A DNA stretch of 64,000 nt from DASQFQ01 sp963730115. Its GTDB lineage: Bacteria > Actinomycetota > Thermoleophilia > Solirubrobacterales > Solirubrobacteraceae. The position numbers were made by a program, and so were the translations under genes. This document shows, piece by piece, positions 8,492 through 17,107 of this stretch; position 1 is the first letter of the stretch, and every line of letters starts with the position of its first letter. The notes under the pieces were generated by a model. The model had not been told where the DNA came from and did not search any database. It saw nothing but the letters and a program-made list of their open reading frames with translations. The DNA lies in the NCBI GenBank assembly GCA_963730115.1, contig CAVSQM010000006.1:1-64000 (forward strand). Direction: 5' to 3'.

Positions 8492-9654
8492 CGCTCGCTC
8501 CTCAGCCACAGCGATACGTGGGCGGGCTGCATCGTCTCCCGCGCCACGCCGCGCAGGTCGGCGCCCAGCGTCTCCAGGTCGAGCTCGTCGCGCAGCCGGC
8601 CGCCGAACGCCTCGAGCGTCTGCTGCGCGTCGTAGCGGCGGCGGTAGAAGCGGCGGTCGACGAGCGCCTGGATGCGCGCGAGCGCGGGGCGGAACAGCGC
8701 CGCGACGGCGAGCGTCGAGACCGCGACCGCGAAGCCGGACTCCCCCACCGCGAGCCCGACGAGCAGCACGAGCCCCAGGTAGATGGCGCCGAGCGTCGCG
8801 GTCAGCGCCGCGTAGATCAGCGTGCGCCGGATGACCACGTCGATGTCGTAGAGCCGGTAGCGCAGCACCGCGACCCCCGCCGTGACGGGCAGCGCGGCGA
8901 GCGCCAGCAGGCCGACCACGAACGCCGTGTCGGCCACGACGCCGCCCACCGACCCCGACAGCCCGAGCGCGACCCCGACGATCGCCGCGTCGAAGGTGAA
9001 CCACTTCAGCTGCAGCCGCTCGACGCCGCGCGAGCGGCGGAAGCGCACCGTCAGCGACGCGGCGGCGGCGAGCAGCATGGGCAGGGCGAGCAGGTCGGTG
9101 ACGGCGATGAGGTCGCGCACCAGGTCGGCTGTCGCGCCCGCCGGCGCGAGCGGATTCGGCAGCTCCGCCTCGCCCAGCGGGTCGGGATCGAGCGCCGCGC
9201 CGAGCCCGGCGAACACGACGCCGGCGCCCATGATCCACGCGGCGAAGCGCCAGCGCGGCGAGACGAGCCGGCCGTCCGGGAACAGCATCAGCAGCGCGGC
9301 CGTCGCGCCGAACAGCACCACCAACGGCAGCCAGTTGCCGAGCCAGGCCATCCACTCGTCCGCGGGCAGCGGTCCCGCGTCCCGCCGCGGGCTCGCCTCC
9401 GCGTACGCGCCGGCCAGCATCCCGACGCCCAGCCCGGACCCGAGCGCCAGCAGCGTCCACCCGATCGCGTTGCCCGGCACGCGCGAGGCGACGACGATTC
9501 CGGTCGTCGCCGCGCCGACGACGAGCAGCGTGAAGCCGGCGTTGGCGATCAGGTCGACCGTCGCCCCCCAGTCGAGCGAGGCGTTGAGGACGGCGGCGGG
9601 CACGATCGACGCGACCGCGACGAGCCACAGCACGAGCGGGAGCCGCCGCGTCAT
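8488..9654 (-). CDS. Multi-pass membrane sensor-like protein, paralogue 4
   Basis: An intact 388-residue copy directly after the cyclase gene in the transcript. It starts MTRRLPLVLWLVAVASIVPAAV. The central loop reads RGVERLQLKW, with Leu where the other copies have Gln, and the tail reads RFYRRRYDAQQTLEAFG ending VSLWLRSER. Its outer loop contains the charged stretch SPRRDAGPLPADEW. ATG at 9654 overlaps the cyclase stop by four bases, so it is the copy most tightly linked to the cyclase on the downstream side. Confidence 0.87.
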   Translation of the reverse strand: MTRRLPLVLWLVAVASIVPAAVLNASLDWGATVDLIANAGFTLLVVGAATTGIVVASRVPGNAIGWTLLALGSGLGVGMLAGAYAEASPRRDAGPLPADEWMAWLGNWLPLVVLFGATAALLMLFPDGRLVSPRWRFAAWIMGAGVVFAGLGAALDPDPLGEAELPNPLAPAGATADLVRDLIAVTDLLALPMLLAAAASLTVRFRRSRGVERLQLKWFTFDAAIVGVALGLSGSVGGVVADTAFVVGLLALAALPVTAGVAVLRYRLYDIDVVIRRTLIYAALTATLGAIYLGLVLLVGLAVGESGFAVAVSTLAVAALFRPALARIQALVDRRFYRRRYDAQQTLEAFGGRLRDELDLETLGADLRGVARETMQPAHVSLWLRSER

Positions 9655-10202
9655 CGCGCCGCTCCCAGCGCGTAGACGGCGACCGGCTCCGGCTTGCCCT
9701 TCAGCTCGATCGCGCCGCGCGGGACGAGCCCGTCGCGCTCGAGCAGGCAGCGGGTCGCCTCGGTGACGAGCACGCTGTCGCCGGTGCGGCGCGTGGCCTG
9801 CTCGACGCGCGCGGCGACGTTGACCGGGTCGCCGATGACGCCGAGGTCGAAGCGGCTGCCGCCGCCGATCGTTCCGACGATGACCAGCCCCGAGTTGACG
9901 CCGACGCTGACCCGGCAGCGCCCGCCGAGCTGCGCCTCGACCGCGGCGACGATGGCGCGCGCGGCGGCGACGCCGCGGTCGGCGTGGTCGGGCAGCGGGT
10001 CGGGGGCGCCGAACACGCCGAGCATGCCGTCGCCGAGGAACTGCTGCACACGCCCGCCGTGCTCCTCGAGCACCGGGACGGCGACGCCGAAGAACTCGTT
10101 GAGCAGCGCGACCGCCTCGCGCGCGGTCACGCGGTCGGCGAACGGCGTGAAGTCGCGGATATCGACGAACAGCACGGTGACCATGGCGTCCTCGCCGTTC
10201 AC
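9651..10202 (-). CDS. Stand-alone class III adenylate/guanylate cyclase domain
   Basis: 183 residues, almost exactly one class III catalytic domain. Visible are the first metal-binding Asp in LFVDIRDFT, the second in FLGDGMLGVFGAP, and the transition-state Asn/Arg pair in VNVAARVEQATRR. It ends with IELKGKPEPVAVYAL, as in many bacterial cyclases. It has no membrane, HAMP, GAF or response-regulator part, whereas relatives in this phylum often carry an N-terminal membrane module like the seven neighbouring proteins. GTG at 10202 overlaps the previous stop (GTGA). It probably makes cAMP as a homodimer; substrate choice is not certain from sequence. Confidence 0.9.
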   Translation of the reverse strand: MNGEDAMVTVLFVDIRDFTPFADRVTAREAVALLNEFFGVAVPVLEEHGGRVQQFLGDGMLGVFGAPDPLPDHADRGVAAARAIVAAVEAQLGGRCRVSVGVNSGLVIVGTIGGGSRFDLGVIGDPVNVAARVEQATRRTGDSVLVTEATRCLLERDGLVPRGAIELKGKPEPVAVYALGAAR

Positions 10203-11360
10203 GGCGCCCTCCGCAGCCACAGCGAGACGTGCGCGGGCTGCACCGTCTCCTCCACCACGCCGCGGACGTCGGCGGCCAGCGCCTCGAGATCGAGCTCGTC
10301 GCGCAGCCGCAACCCGAACGCCTCCAGCGTCAGCGCCGCGTCGTAGCGGCGGCGGTAGAAGCGCTGGTCGACCGCGCCCTGGATCCGCGCCCGCGCCGGG
10401 CGGAAGAGCGCGGCCACGGCGAGCGTCGAGACCGCGATCGCGACATTGGAGCGGCCCACGGCGAGCCCGGCGAGCAGCACGAGCCCGAGGTAGGCGGCGC
10501 CGAGCGTCGCGGTCAGCCCGCCGTAGACGAGCGTGCGCCGGATGACGACGTCGATGTCGTAGAGCCGGTGGCGCAGGATCGCGATGCCCGTGGCGATCGG
10601 GAGCCCGAAGCCCACGAGCGCGAGCCCGCTGAGCCAGGCGGTGACCGCGAGCGGCGTGAAGGCATTGCCCGGGTCGGCCAGCGTCGAGCTGACGACCGCC
10701 ACGGACAGGCATACGGCGGCGAGGACGCCGACATACGCGAACCACTTGAGCTGTTGGCGCTCCGTGCCTCGAGAGCGGCGCAGGCGGACCACGACCGACG
10801 CCGCCGCGAGGACGACCGCCACCGCCTCCGAGCACCGCGCTGGCCGTGCCCGCGATCTCCCACAGGCCGCTCTCGACGCCGACCGGGTTCTCGATCCCGG
10901 AGCTCTGCCGCAGCTCGAGCGCGCCGGGCGCGAACGCCGAGGCAACGGCGCCGAGCGCGAGCTGGGCGACGCCCAGCCACACGACCGGGCGCCACCGCGG
11001 CGACGGCAGGTGGCCGTGAGGGAAGAGGAGCGGCAGGAAGACGACCGCGAGCGAGAACCAGACGTTCGTGGTGAACGTGCTGAGCCATGCCACCCAGACC
11101 TGCCCGGGGTGCGGGGGCTCCGCGACGTACGCCTCACCCGCCTCACCCGCGGCGAAGAAGATCGCCGTTCCGAGCAACAGCCATCCCACCGCGTTGTCCG
11201 GCTGCCGCAGCGCGATCAGGGTGCCGGCGCCGGCGAAGGCGGCGAATCCGAGCGCGCCGACCGCGTCCACGTCCGCGCCCTCGAAGGCCGCGAGCCAGAC
11301 CGCCGCGCCCGCGAGCGCGACGTAGACGGCGAGCAGGAACCAGGCCGCGGCGCGCCTCAT
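10199..11360 (-). CDS. Multi-pass membrane sensor-like protein, paralogue 3 (one extra base)
   Basis: About 387 codons, starting MRRAAAWFLLAVYVALAGAAVW. It has LPLLFPHGHLPSPRWRP (His variants of the usual FPDGRLP), RLRRSRGTERQQLKW and the tail RFYRRRYDAALTLEAFG ending VSLWLRRAP. Removing A10831 changes AVLGGGGG into AVPEAVAVVLAA and restores the membrane helix. It lies immediately upstream of the cyclase in the transcript, with a GTGA overlap. The outer loop AYVAEPPHPGQVWVAWLSTF is rich in aromatic residues. Confidence 0.8.
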
Positions 11361-12526
11361 GGCTCGCTCCTGATCCACAGCGACACGTGCGCCGGCTGGA
11401 CGGTGTCCTGCACGACGTCGCGCACGTCGGCGGCGAGCGCCTCGAGGTCGAGCTCGTCCCGCAGCCGCGCCCCGAACGCCTCCAGCGTGCGCGCCGCGTC
11501 GTAGCGGCGCCGGTAGAAGCGCTGGTCGACCGCGCCCTGGATCCGCGCCCGCGCCGGACGGAACAGCGCCGCCACCGCCAACGTCGACACGGCGGTGGCG
11601 AGACCGGACTCCCCCACCGCCAGGCTCACCAGCAGCACGCTGCCGAGGTAGGCGCCCGCGAGCGTGACGGTGAGCGCGCCGTAGACGAGCGTGCGCCGGA
11701 TCACGAGATCGATGTCGTAGAGCCGGTAGCGCAGGATCGCCACGCCGATCGCGAGCGGCATCCCGAAGATCAGCGAGACGAGGAAGATCGTCCAGCCGAC
11801 GTTGCCGAGCGGCTCCCAGCCGGTCGCCTCGCTGATCGCCGCCGCGGCGAGGCCGGAGAGCAGCAGCCCGATCGCGTAGCCGAACCACTTGAGCTGCTGG
11901 CGCTCCACGCCGCGCGCGCGGCGGAAGCGCACGACCACGCTGGCGAGCGCGAGCAGTACGACGACGGCGAACGCCGGCCCGCTGAGGTCCGCCGCGGCCT
12001 CGAGCGCGTCACCCGCCGCCCCGCCGATCGCCAGCGGATTGGTCAGTGTCCCTCCCGCACCCCAATCGGTCCCCTCGACTCCGAACGTCGTGCCGAAGAC
12101 CGCCAGCACCACCAGCGCGACGCCGGCCCAGAGCACCGGCCGCCACCGCCGGGACGGCAGCCGCCCGTCGGGGAACAGCAACGGCAGGAGGACGCCCACG
12201 AGCCCGAACCACACGTAGATCAGCGCCTCGTCCAGCCACACGACCAACCGAACGGCGAGACCGGGTACCTCCTCGGCATCCTCGTAGGGGGAGGTGATGG
12301 CGTCGCCGACCACCGACGCCGTGACCACCACGGCGAGGACGAGGAGGAGCGGCCCGATCGGGTTCTCCGGCCGCCTCCGCCACAGCAGCGTGCCGACGCC
12401 GGCGAGCACGCCCAGCACCGGCGTGGTGATCACTTCGACGATGTCGCCGTTGCGGGCCTGCAGCACGCAGGCAGTCACCGTGAGCGCGACCCAGAGGGCG
12501 AGCAGCGGGTACGCGAGGCGCCTCAT
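11357..12526 (-). CDS. Multi-pass membrane sensor-like protein, paralogue 2
   Basis: An intact 389-residue copy starting MRRLAYPLLALWVALTVTACVL; the Cys at residue 20 is not in a clear lipobox. It carries LLPLLFPDGRLPSRRWRP, RFRRARGVERQQLKW, YRLYDIDLVIRRTLVYG and a tail RFYRRRYDAARTLEAFG ending VSLWIRSEP. The outer loop (SPYEDAEEVPGLAVRL) is strongly acidic. It is coupled to its neighbours by ATGA overlaps on both sides. Confidence 0.87.
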   Translation of the reverse strand: MRRLAYPLLALWVALTVTACVLQARNGDIVEVITTPVLGVLAGVGTLLWRRRPENPIGPLLLVLAVVVTASVVGDAITSPYEDAEEVPGLAVRLVVWLDEALIYVWFGLVGVLLPLLFPDGRLPSRRWRPVLWAGVALVVLAVFGTTFGVEGTDWGAGGTLTNPLAIGGAAGDALEAAADLSGPAFAVVVLLALASVVVRFRRARGVERQQLKWFGYAIGLLLSGLAAAAISEATGWEPLGNVGWTIFLVSLIFGMPLAIGVAILRYRLYDIDLVIRRTLVYGALTVTLAGAYLGSVLLVSLAVGESGLATAVSTLAVAALFRPARARIQGAVDQRFYRRRYDAARTLEAFGARLRDELDLEALAADVRDVVQDTVQPAHVSLWIRSEP

Positions 12527-13683
12527 CGCAGCCAGACCGAGACGTGGGAGGGCTGAACGGTCTCCTCGACCACGCCGCGCAGGTCGCCGGTCAGGGCCTC
12601 GAGGTCCAGCTCGTCGCGCAGCCGCATCCCGAACGCCTCGAGCGTCATCGTCGCGTCGTAGCGACGGCGATAGAAGCGCCGGTCCACGACCCCCTGGATC
12701 CGTGTCAGCGCCGGGCGGAACAGCGCCGCCACCGCGAGCGTCGAGACCGCCACCGCGAAGCCCGACTCCCCCACCGCCAGCCCGACCAGCAGCACGGTCG
12801 CCAGGTAGGTCGCGCCCAACGTGGCGGTCAGCACCGCATAGACCAGCGTGCGCCGGATCACGAGGTCGATGTCGTAGAGCCGGTGGCGCAGGATCGCGAT
12901 CCCGACCGCGACCGGCAGCAGTGAGATGAGGAGGCCGAAGAGGAGATCGCTGACCGTGCTCTCGTCGAGCAGCAGCGGCTGCACCGGCGCGGAGAGAAAC
13001 AGCAGCGAGGCGGCGTAGACGAGCCACTTGAGCTGCTGGCGTTCCTGGCCTTGCGAGCGGCGGAAGCGCAGCACCAGCGACGCCACCGAGACCAGGATCA
13101 GCCCGATCGCCACGGCGCCGGCGGCGTCGACCACGACGCCGGTGGGCGCCAGGCCGAGCGGGTTGTCGACGCCCGGGAGGTAGTAGAGCGGCCCGGAGTT
13201 CAGCGCCGTCCCTGCCACGTAGGCGAAGGTGACCGCGCCGATCAACCAGACCACCGGCCGCCACCGCCGCGACGGCAGCCGCCCGTGCGGGAAGAGCAGG
13301 AAGAGCAGCGCCGTGCCGCCGAGCAGGCTCGGTACCCAGGTGAGGTCGGCGACGAGGCCGGCGAGCGCGCCCGCGGGCAGCGAGCCCGGCTCGGTCACGA
13401 GCGCGTAGGTGGCGTAGCCGACGAACGCGTAGTCGATCGACCGGCCCAGCCCGGCGACGAGGAACAGCCAGCCGATCGCGTTGCCGGGCTCCCGGGCGGC
13501 GATCAGCGCTCCGACGACCGGGAAGGCCAGGAAGATGACGCTGAACAGCGCGTCGAACTCGCGCGAGCCGAGCGTATTGACCTGGGGCGAGCCGCGGTTG
13601 AGGGCGGCGAACGCGACGCCCGCGGCGGTCAGCGCGACGCATGCGCCCAACATCGCCCACGCGAGCCTCCTCACGCTCATCAC
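12523..13683 (-). CDS. Multi-pass membrane sensor-like protein, paralogue 1 (first gene of the operon)
   Basis: An intact 386-residue copy starting MMSVRRLAWAMLGACVALTAAG; the second or third codon could also be the start. It differs from the others in the central loop (RSQGQERQQLKW), in LLFPHGRLPSRRWRP and in ending without residues after SVWLR. The tail RFYRRRYDATMTLEAFG is conserved. As first gene it should carry the promoter: the 73-base gap upstream contains copy 2 of the conserved motif, 66 bases before the ATG. Its stop overlaps the next start. Confidence 0.87.
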   Translation of the reverse strand: MMSVRRLAWAMLGACVALTAAGVAFAALNRGSPQVNTLGSREFDALFSVIFLAFPVVGALIAAREPGNAIGWLFLVAGLGRSIDYAFVGYATYALVTEPGSLPAGALAGLVADLTWVPSLLGGTALLFLLFPHGRLPSRRWRPVVWLIGAVTFAYVAGTALNSGPLYYLPGVDNPLGLAPTGVVVDAAGAVAIGLILVSVASLVLRFRRSQGQERQQLKWLVYAASLLFLSAPVQPLLLDESTVSDLLFGLLISLLPVAVGIAILRHRLYDIDLVIRRTLVYAVLTATLGATYLATVLLVGLAVGESGFAVAVSTLAVAALFRPALTRIQGVVDRRFYRRRYDATMTLEAFGMRLRDELDLEALTGDLRGVVEETVQPSHVSVWLR

Positions 13684-13743
13684 GCGCGATTCTCTTCGGA
13701 CGGGTGTGTCGGCCGCAAGGTGTCGCGCAGCCTCGCGGGCGCC

Positions 13744-13764
13744 CGTCCCGGAATCGTTACGGCG
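13744..13764 (-). promoter_or_regulatory. Conserved upstream motif, copy 2
   Basis: On the minus strand it reads CCGTAACGATTCCGGGACG, identical in its first 13 bases to copies 1 and 3. It lies upstream of the seven-sensor operon and in the same orientation relative to the gene it precedes as the other two. The TAA in the core is the stop codon of the LacI-type gene. Promoter or operator function is inferred. Confidence 0.55.
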
Positions 13765-14761
13765 GTGCCGTGGACTCGCGCTGGACGATCGTGGGCTCGG
13801 AGCCGAGGACCTGCGAGCGCGCCTCGCGCCCGTCGAGCAGCGCCACGAGGCTGTCCACCGCGGCGGCGCCGAGCTCGCTGAGCGGCATCGCGACCGTGGT
13901 CACCGGCGGCGCCAGGTAGTCGGCCACCGGCAGGTCGTCATAGGCGATCACCGAGAGATCCGCGGGCACCTCGCGGCCGAGCCCGCGCGCGACGTGCAAC
14001 AGCCCGATCGCCTGCGCCAACGAGCTCGTGAACACCGCGGTGACCTCCGGATGCTCGGCCAGCAGGCGCGCCGCGGCGTCCGCGCCGCCGGAGGGCGTGA
14101 AGGCGCCACGCGCGACCGGCGGCTCCGTGTGGCCGTGGTCGTGGGCGGCGACGAGGAACGCCTCTTCGCGTCCGCGTGCGGACTGCACGTCGTGCGGGCC
14201 GGCAACGTGGCCGATCTGCGTGTGCCCGAGGCCCGCCAGGTGCTCGTAGGCGAGCCGGCTGGCGCGCGCGACGTCGAGCGTCACGTTGGCGCGCGCGCCC
14301 GGCACCGAGCGGTTGACGAACACGTGCGGCACCCAGTGGCGCTCGAGCGCGTCGAGCAGGCGGTTCTCCGGCCGCGCCGAAGCGATCAGCAGGCCGTCGA
14401 TGCGGCCACCGTCCACGAGCTCGGTGAACGCCTCGTCGGCCTCCTGGTCCTCGAAGTCCTCGGCGCACAGGAGCACGTAGCCGTGCTCGCGCGCCCGCCG
14501 GTAGGCGCCGCGGATGATCTCCACGTAGGCGGGGTTGGAGAGGTTCGGCACGAGCAGCGCGAGCGCCCCGGTGGCCGGGACGGCGAGCGCGCGGGCGACG
14601 GGGTGCGGGCGGTAGCCGAGCTCCTGGGCCAGCGAGCGCACCCGCTCCCGGGTCTCGTCGCGCACGGAGAGGGTCGGATCGGCGCTGAGCACCCGCGAGA
14701 CCGTCGACTTCGAGACCCCGGCCGCGGCGGCCACGTCCTCGAGCCGCGCGCGGCGGCTCAC
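13757..14761 (-). CDS. LacI-family transcriptional regulator
   Basis: From GTG at 14761 the protein begins VSRRARLEDVAAAAGVSKSTVSRVLSAD, a standard LacI helix-turn-helix with hinge helix YRPHPVARALA. A periplasmic-binding-protein-like effector domain follows (LALLVPNLSNPAYVEII, DGLLIASARPEN, VIAYDDLPVADYLAPPVTTV). About 334 residues. Longer starts at 14815 or 14824 are possible but would overlap the divergent aldolase start. It faces the aldolase-kinase-SDR genes, and palindromes AAACCGGTTT at 14836 and 20890 are the likely binding sites. The inducer is probably a hexuronate or keto-deoxy sugar acid, by context. Confidence 0.9.
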   Translation of the reverse strand: MSRRARLEDVAAAAGVSKSTVSRVLSADPTLSVRDETRERVRSLAQELGYRPHPVARALAVPATGALALLVPNLSNPAYVEIIRGAYRRAREHGYVLLCAEDFEDQEADEAFTELVDGGRIDGLLIASARPENRLLDALERHWVPHVFVNRSVPGARANVTLDVARASRLAYEHLAGLGHTQIGHVAGPHDVQSARGREEAFLVAAHDHGHTEPPVARGAFTPSGGADAAARLLAEHPEVTAVFTSSLAQAIGLLHVARGLGREVPADLSVIAYDDLPVADYLAPPVTTVAMPLSELGAAAVDSLVALLDGREARSQVLGSEPTIVQRESTAPP

Positions 14762-14825
14762 CGGCCTCCCATCGACCGGCTCGGCTCGCGGTTCGCCGTT
14801 GGACGGACGGGGCATACTCCCCATG
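14762..14825. promoter_or_regulatory. Divergent promoter region between the LacI-type gene and the sugar-acid operon
   Basis: About 64 bases separate the two starts. On the plus strand CATACT at 14813-14818 resembles a -10 box only a few bases before the aldolase ATGATG. No Shine-Dalgarno sequence precedes it, so the aldolase mRNA may be leaderless. A convincing -35 box was not found. The proposed operator lies just inside the aldolase reading frame. Confidence 0.4.
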
Positions 14826-15456
14826 ATGCCGCAGGAAACCGGTTTTGCCGAGTCCGCCGCCCGCGCCATCGCCGCCGCGGTCGTGGTTCCCGTCATCCGC
14901 ACGCCGACCGCGCAGGAGGCGCTCGAGGTCGCGCGAGTGGGCGATCGAGGTGGGCGTGCCCGCGGTCGAGCTGACCGCGACGACCCCCGACTGGCGCGAC
15001 GCGCTCCGTCACCTGCGGGCGCAGTCGCCCGAGACCGTGATCGGCGTCGGCACGCTGCGCACGGCCGACGACGCGCGCGCCGCCTTCGCGGAGGGGGCGG
15101 GCTTCCTCGTCACCCCCGTGCCCGTGCCCGCGGTGTCGCAGGTCGGCGCCGACCGCAGCGCGCTGGTGATCAACGGCGGCTTCACGCCCGCGGAGATCAT
15201 CGCCGCCGCCTCCAGCGGCATCGCCAAGCTCTTCCCCGCCCACGCGGTCGGACCGCGGTTCCTGCGCTCGGTGCTGGCGGTCGCCCCGCCCGGCACGCGC
15301 GTGGTGCCGACGGGCGGGATCGCGCTCGACGACGTCGACGCCTGGCTCGACGCCGGCGCCTACGCGGTCGGGATGGGCAGCGAGCTGGAGCCGAGCGCCG
15401 AGAACGCCGAGCGCCTGCGCGAGCTGCGCGCGCGCCGCGAGGCGGTGGCGGCATGA
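14826..15456 (+). CDS. eda: KDPG / KDPGal aldolase (one extra base)
   Basis: It cleaves 2-keto-3-deoxy-6-phosphogluconate to pyruvate and glyceraldehyde-3-phosphate. Family marks are VVPVIRTPTAQEALEVA, GVPAVELTATTPDW (Glu of the active site), VIGVGTLRTADDARAAFAEGA, FLVTPVPVPAV, the Schiff-base Lys in IAKLFPAHAVGP, and VVPTGGIALDDVDAWL. One extra base at A14936 breaks the frame; without it the text reads EVARWAIEVGVP. ATG at 14826 (or 14823) is close to a possible -10. The stop overlaps the kinase start as ATGA. About 210 residues, normal for the family. Confidence 0.9.
14836..14845. promoter_or_regulatory. Palindromic operator AAACCGGTTT, copy 1
   Basis: A perfect ten-base palindrome of the AACCGGTT type bound by many LacI-family proteins. 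It lies 10 bases inside the aldolase gene, where a bound repressor would block early transcription. The identical sequence lies upstream of the MFS transporter at 20890-20899. No other exact copy was found by eye. Confidence 0.6.
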
Positions 15457-16367
15457 CGCGCGTCGCGGTGATGGGCGAGTGCATGATCGAGCTCGCCGAG
15501 CTCGACGAGCGCACGCTCGCGCTCGGCTACGCCGGCGACGTCTACAACGTCGCGGTCAGCCTTGCCCGCTGGGGCACGGACGTCGCGTTCGTCTCCCGTC
15601 TCGGCGACGACCACTACAGCGAGGCGATGCTCGACGCCTGGCGCGCCGAGGGCATCGACGCGACGCTCACCGACCAGCTCTCCGGCTACGCGCCCGGGCT
15701 GTACATGATCCGCACCGACGACGACGGCGAGCGCTCGTTCACCTACTGGCGCTCGGCCTCGCCGGCGCGCGAGCTGCTCGCCGACGACGCCCACGCCGAG
15801 CGCGTGCGCGAGGGGCTGACCGGGACGGACTGGCTGCTGCTGTCCGGCATCTCGCTGTCGCTGCTGTCGGACGCCGCCCACGGCCGCCTGCTCGGCCTGC
15901 TCGACGCGTTGACCGCCGACGGCACGCGCGTCGCGTTCGACTCCAACTACCGGCCCGCCGGCTGGCCCGACGCCGCCACCGCCGCCGCGCGCATCGACGA
16001 CGTGCTGGCGCGCACCGCGCTCGCGCTGCCGACCCTCGACGACGAGCAGGCGCTGCACGGCGACCGCGACGCGGAGGAGGCCTCGCGCCGGATCGCCGCG
16101 CTCGGGGTCGAGGAGGTCGTGGTCAAGCTCGGCGCCGACGGCGCGCTCGTCCAGGGCGAGCCCGTCCCCGCGGAGCCCGGCGTCGAGGTCGTCGACTCCA
16201 CCGGCGCCGGCGACGCCTTCGACGCCGGCTACCTGCATGCCCGGCTGGCCGGCCTGCCGCCCGCCGCCGCGGCGGCCGAAGGGGCGCGCCTCGCGGCGAC
16301 CGTGCTGCGCCACCGCGGCGCGATCGTGCCCGCCGACGAGATGCCCGCCCCGCCCGCGCTCGCGTGA
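15453..16367 (+). CDS. kdgK: PfkB-family sugar kinase, probable 2-keto-3-deoxygluconate kinase
   Basis: 304 residues of the ribokinase/PfkB fold. It opens with VAVMGECMIELAELDE, typical of KDG kinases (GE.M), followed by GYAGDVYNVAVSLARWG and SRLGDDHYSEAM. The C-terminal signature VVDSTGAGDAFDAGYL carries the catalytic Asp and anion hole. It would phosphorylate KDG to KDPG, the substrate of the aldolase with which it overlaps by four bases. A fructokinase-like specificity cannot be excluded from sequence alone, but the context favours KDG. Confidence 0.85.
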   Translation: MTRVAVMGECMIELAELDERTLALGYAGDVYNVAVSLARWGTDVAFVSRLGDDHYSEAMLDAWRAEGIDATLTDQLSGYAPGLYMIRTDDDGERSFTYWRSASPARELLADDAHAERVREGLTGTDWLLLSGISLSLLSDAAHGRLLGLLDALTADGTRVAFDSNYRPAGWPDAATAAARIDDVLARTALALPTLDDEQALHGDRDAEEASRRIAALGVEEVVVKLGADGALVQGEPVPAEPGVEVVDSTGAGDAFDAGYLHARLAGLPPAAAAAEGARLAATVLRHRGAIVPADEMPAPPALA

Positions 16368-17101
16368 GGCTCGAGGGCCGTCATGCGCTGATCACCGGCG
16401 CCGGCTCCGGCATCGGCCGCGCGATCGCCGAGCGCTTCGCCCGCGAGGGCGCCTCCGTGCTCGCCGTCGGCCGCACCCAGGCGACCCTGGACGAGACCGC
16501 CGAGCTCGTCCGCGGCGCCGGGCAGGAGGCCACCACCGCCGCGCTCGACGTCGCCGACGCCACCGCGGTCGCCGCGCTGTTCGACGGGCTCGAGCGCCTC
16601 GACGTACTCGTCAACGGCGCCGGCATCGTCGACACCCACACCGTCGAGCACGTCGAGATCGACCGCTGGGACGAGGTGTTCGCCACCAACGTCCGCGGCA
16701 CGTTCCTGATGTGCAAGCACGCGCTGCCGCTGCTGCGCGAGTCACAGGGCGCGATCGTCAACGTGGCCAGCGTCGCCGGCCTCGTCGGCGTCCCCAACCG
16801 CGCCGCCTACTGCGCCTCCAAGGGCGCGGTGCTCGCGCTCACGCGGGCGATGGCGATCGACCACGTGCGCGAGGGCGTGCGCGTCAACGCGCTGTGCCCC
16901 GGCACCACGCAGACGCCGTGGATCGAGCGTCTCGTGAGCGAGCAGGGCGAGAAGCTGGAGGACCTGGAGGCCCGCCAGCCCCTCGGCCGCCTGGGGACGG
17001 CCGAGGAGATGGCAGACGGGGCGCTCTATCTCGCGAGCGCCGAGTCGTCGTTCGTCACGGGCACGGAGCTCGTGGTCGACGGCGGGATGACTGCCCGCTA
17101 G
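16364..17101 (+). CDS. Short-chain dehydrogenase/reductase, sugar-acid pathway
   Basis: 245 residues, classical SDR: cofactor loop TGAGSGIGRAIA, NGAG strand, catalytic Ser in NVASVAG, YCASK with catalytic Tyr and Lys, and the C-terminal FVTGTELVVDGGM. GRTQ after the second strand suggests NADP rather than NAD. GTG at 16364 overlaps the kinase stop. By context it may act like KduD or gluconate 5-dehydrogenase, interconverting keto and hydroxy sugar acids upstream of KDG. The exact substrate is inferred. Confidence 0.85.
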   Translation: MRLEGRHALITGAGSGIGRAIAERFAREGASVLAVGRTQATLDETAELVRGAGQEATTAALDVADATAVAALFDGLERLDVLVNGAGIVDTHTVEHVEIDRWDEVFATNVRGTFLMCKHALPLLRESQGAIVNVASVAGLVGVPNRAAYCASKGAVLALTRAMAIDHVREGVRVNALCPGTTQTPWIERLVSEQGEKLEDLEARQPLGRLGTAEEMADGALYLASAESSFVTGTELVVDGGMTAR

Positions 17102-17107
17102 GCGGGC
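17093..17107. terminator. Weak hairpin between convergent gene ends
   Basis: GCCCGC at 17093-17098 pairs with GCGGGC at 17102-17107 around a three-base loop holding the SDR stop codon. There is no T-run, so it is at best a weak or Rho-assisted terminator shared by the two convergent genes. Confidence 0.25.
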
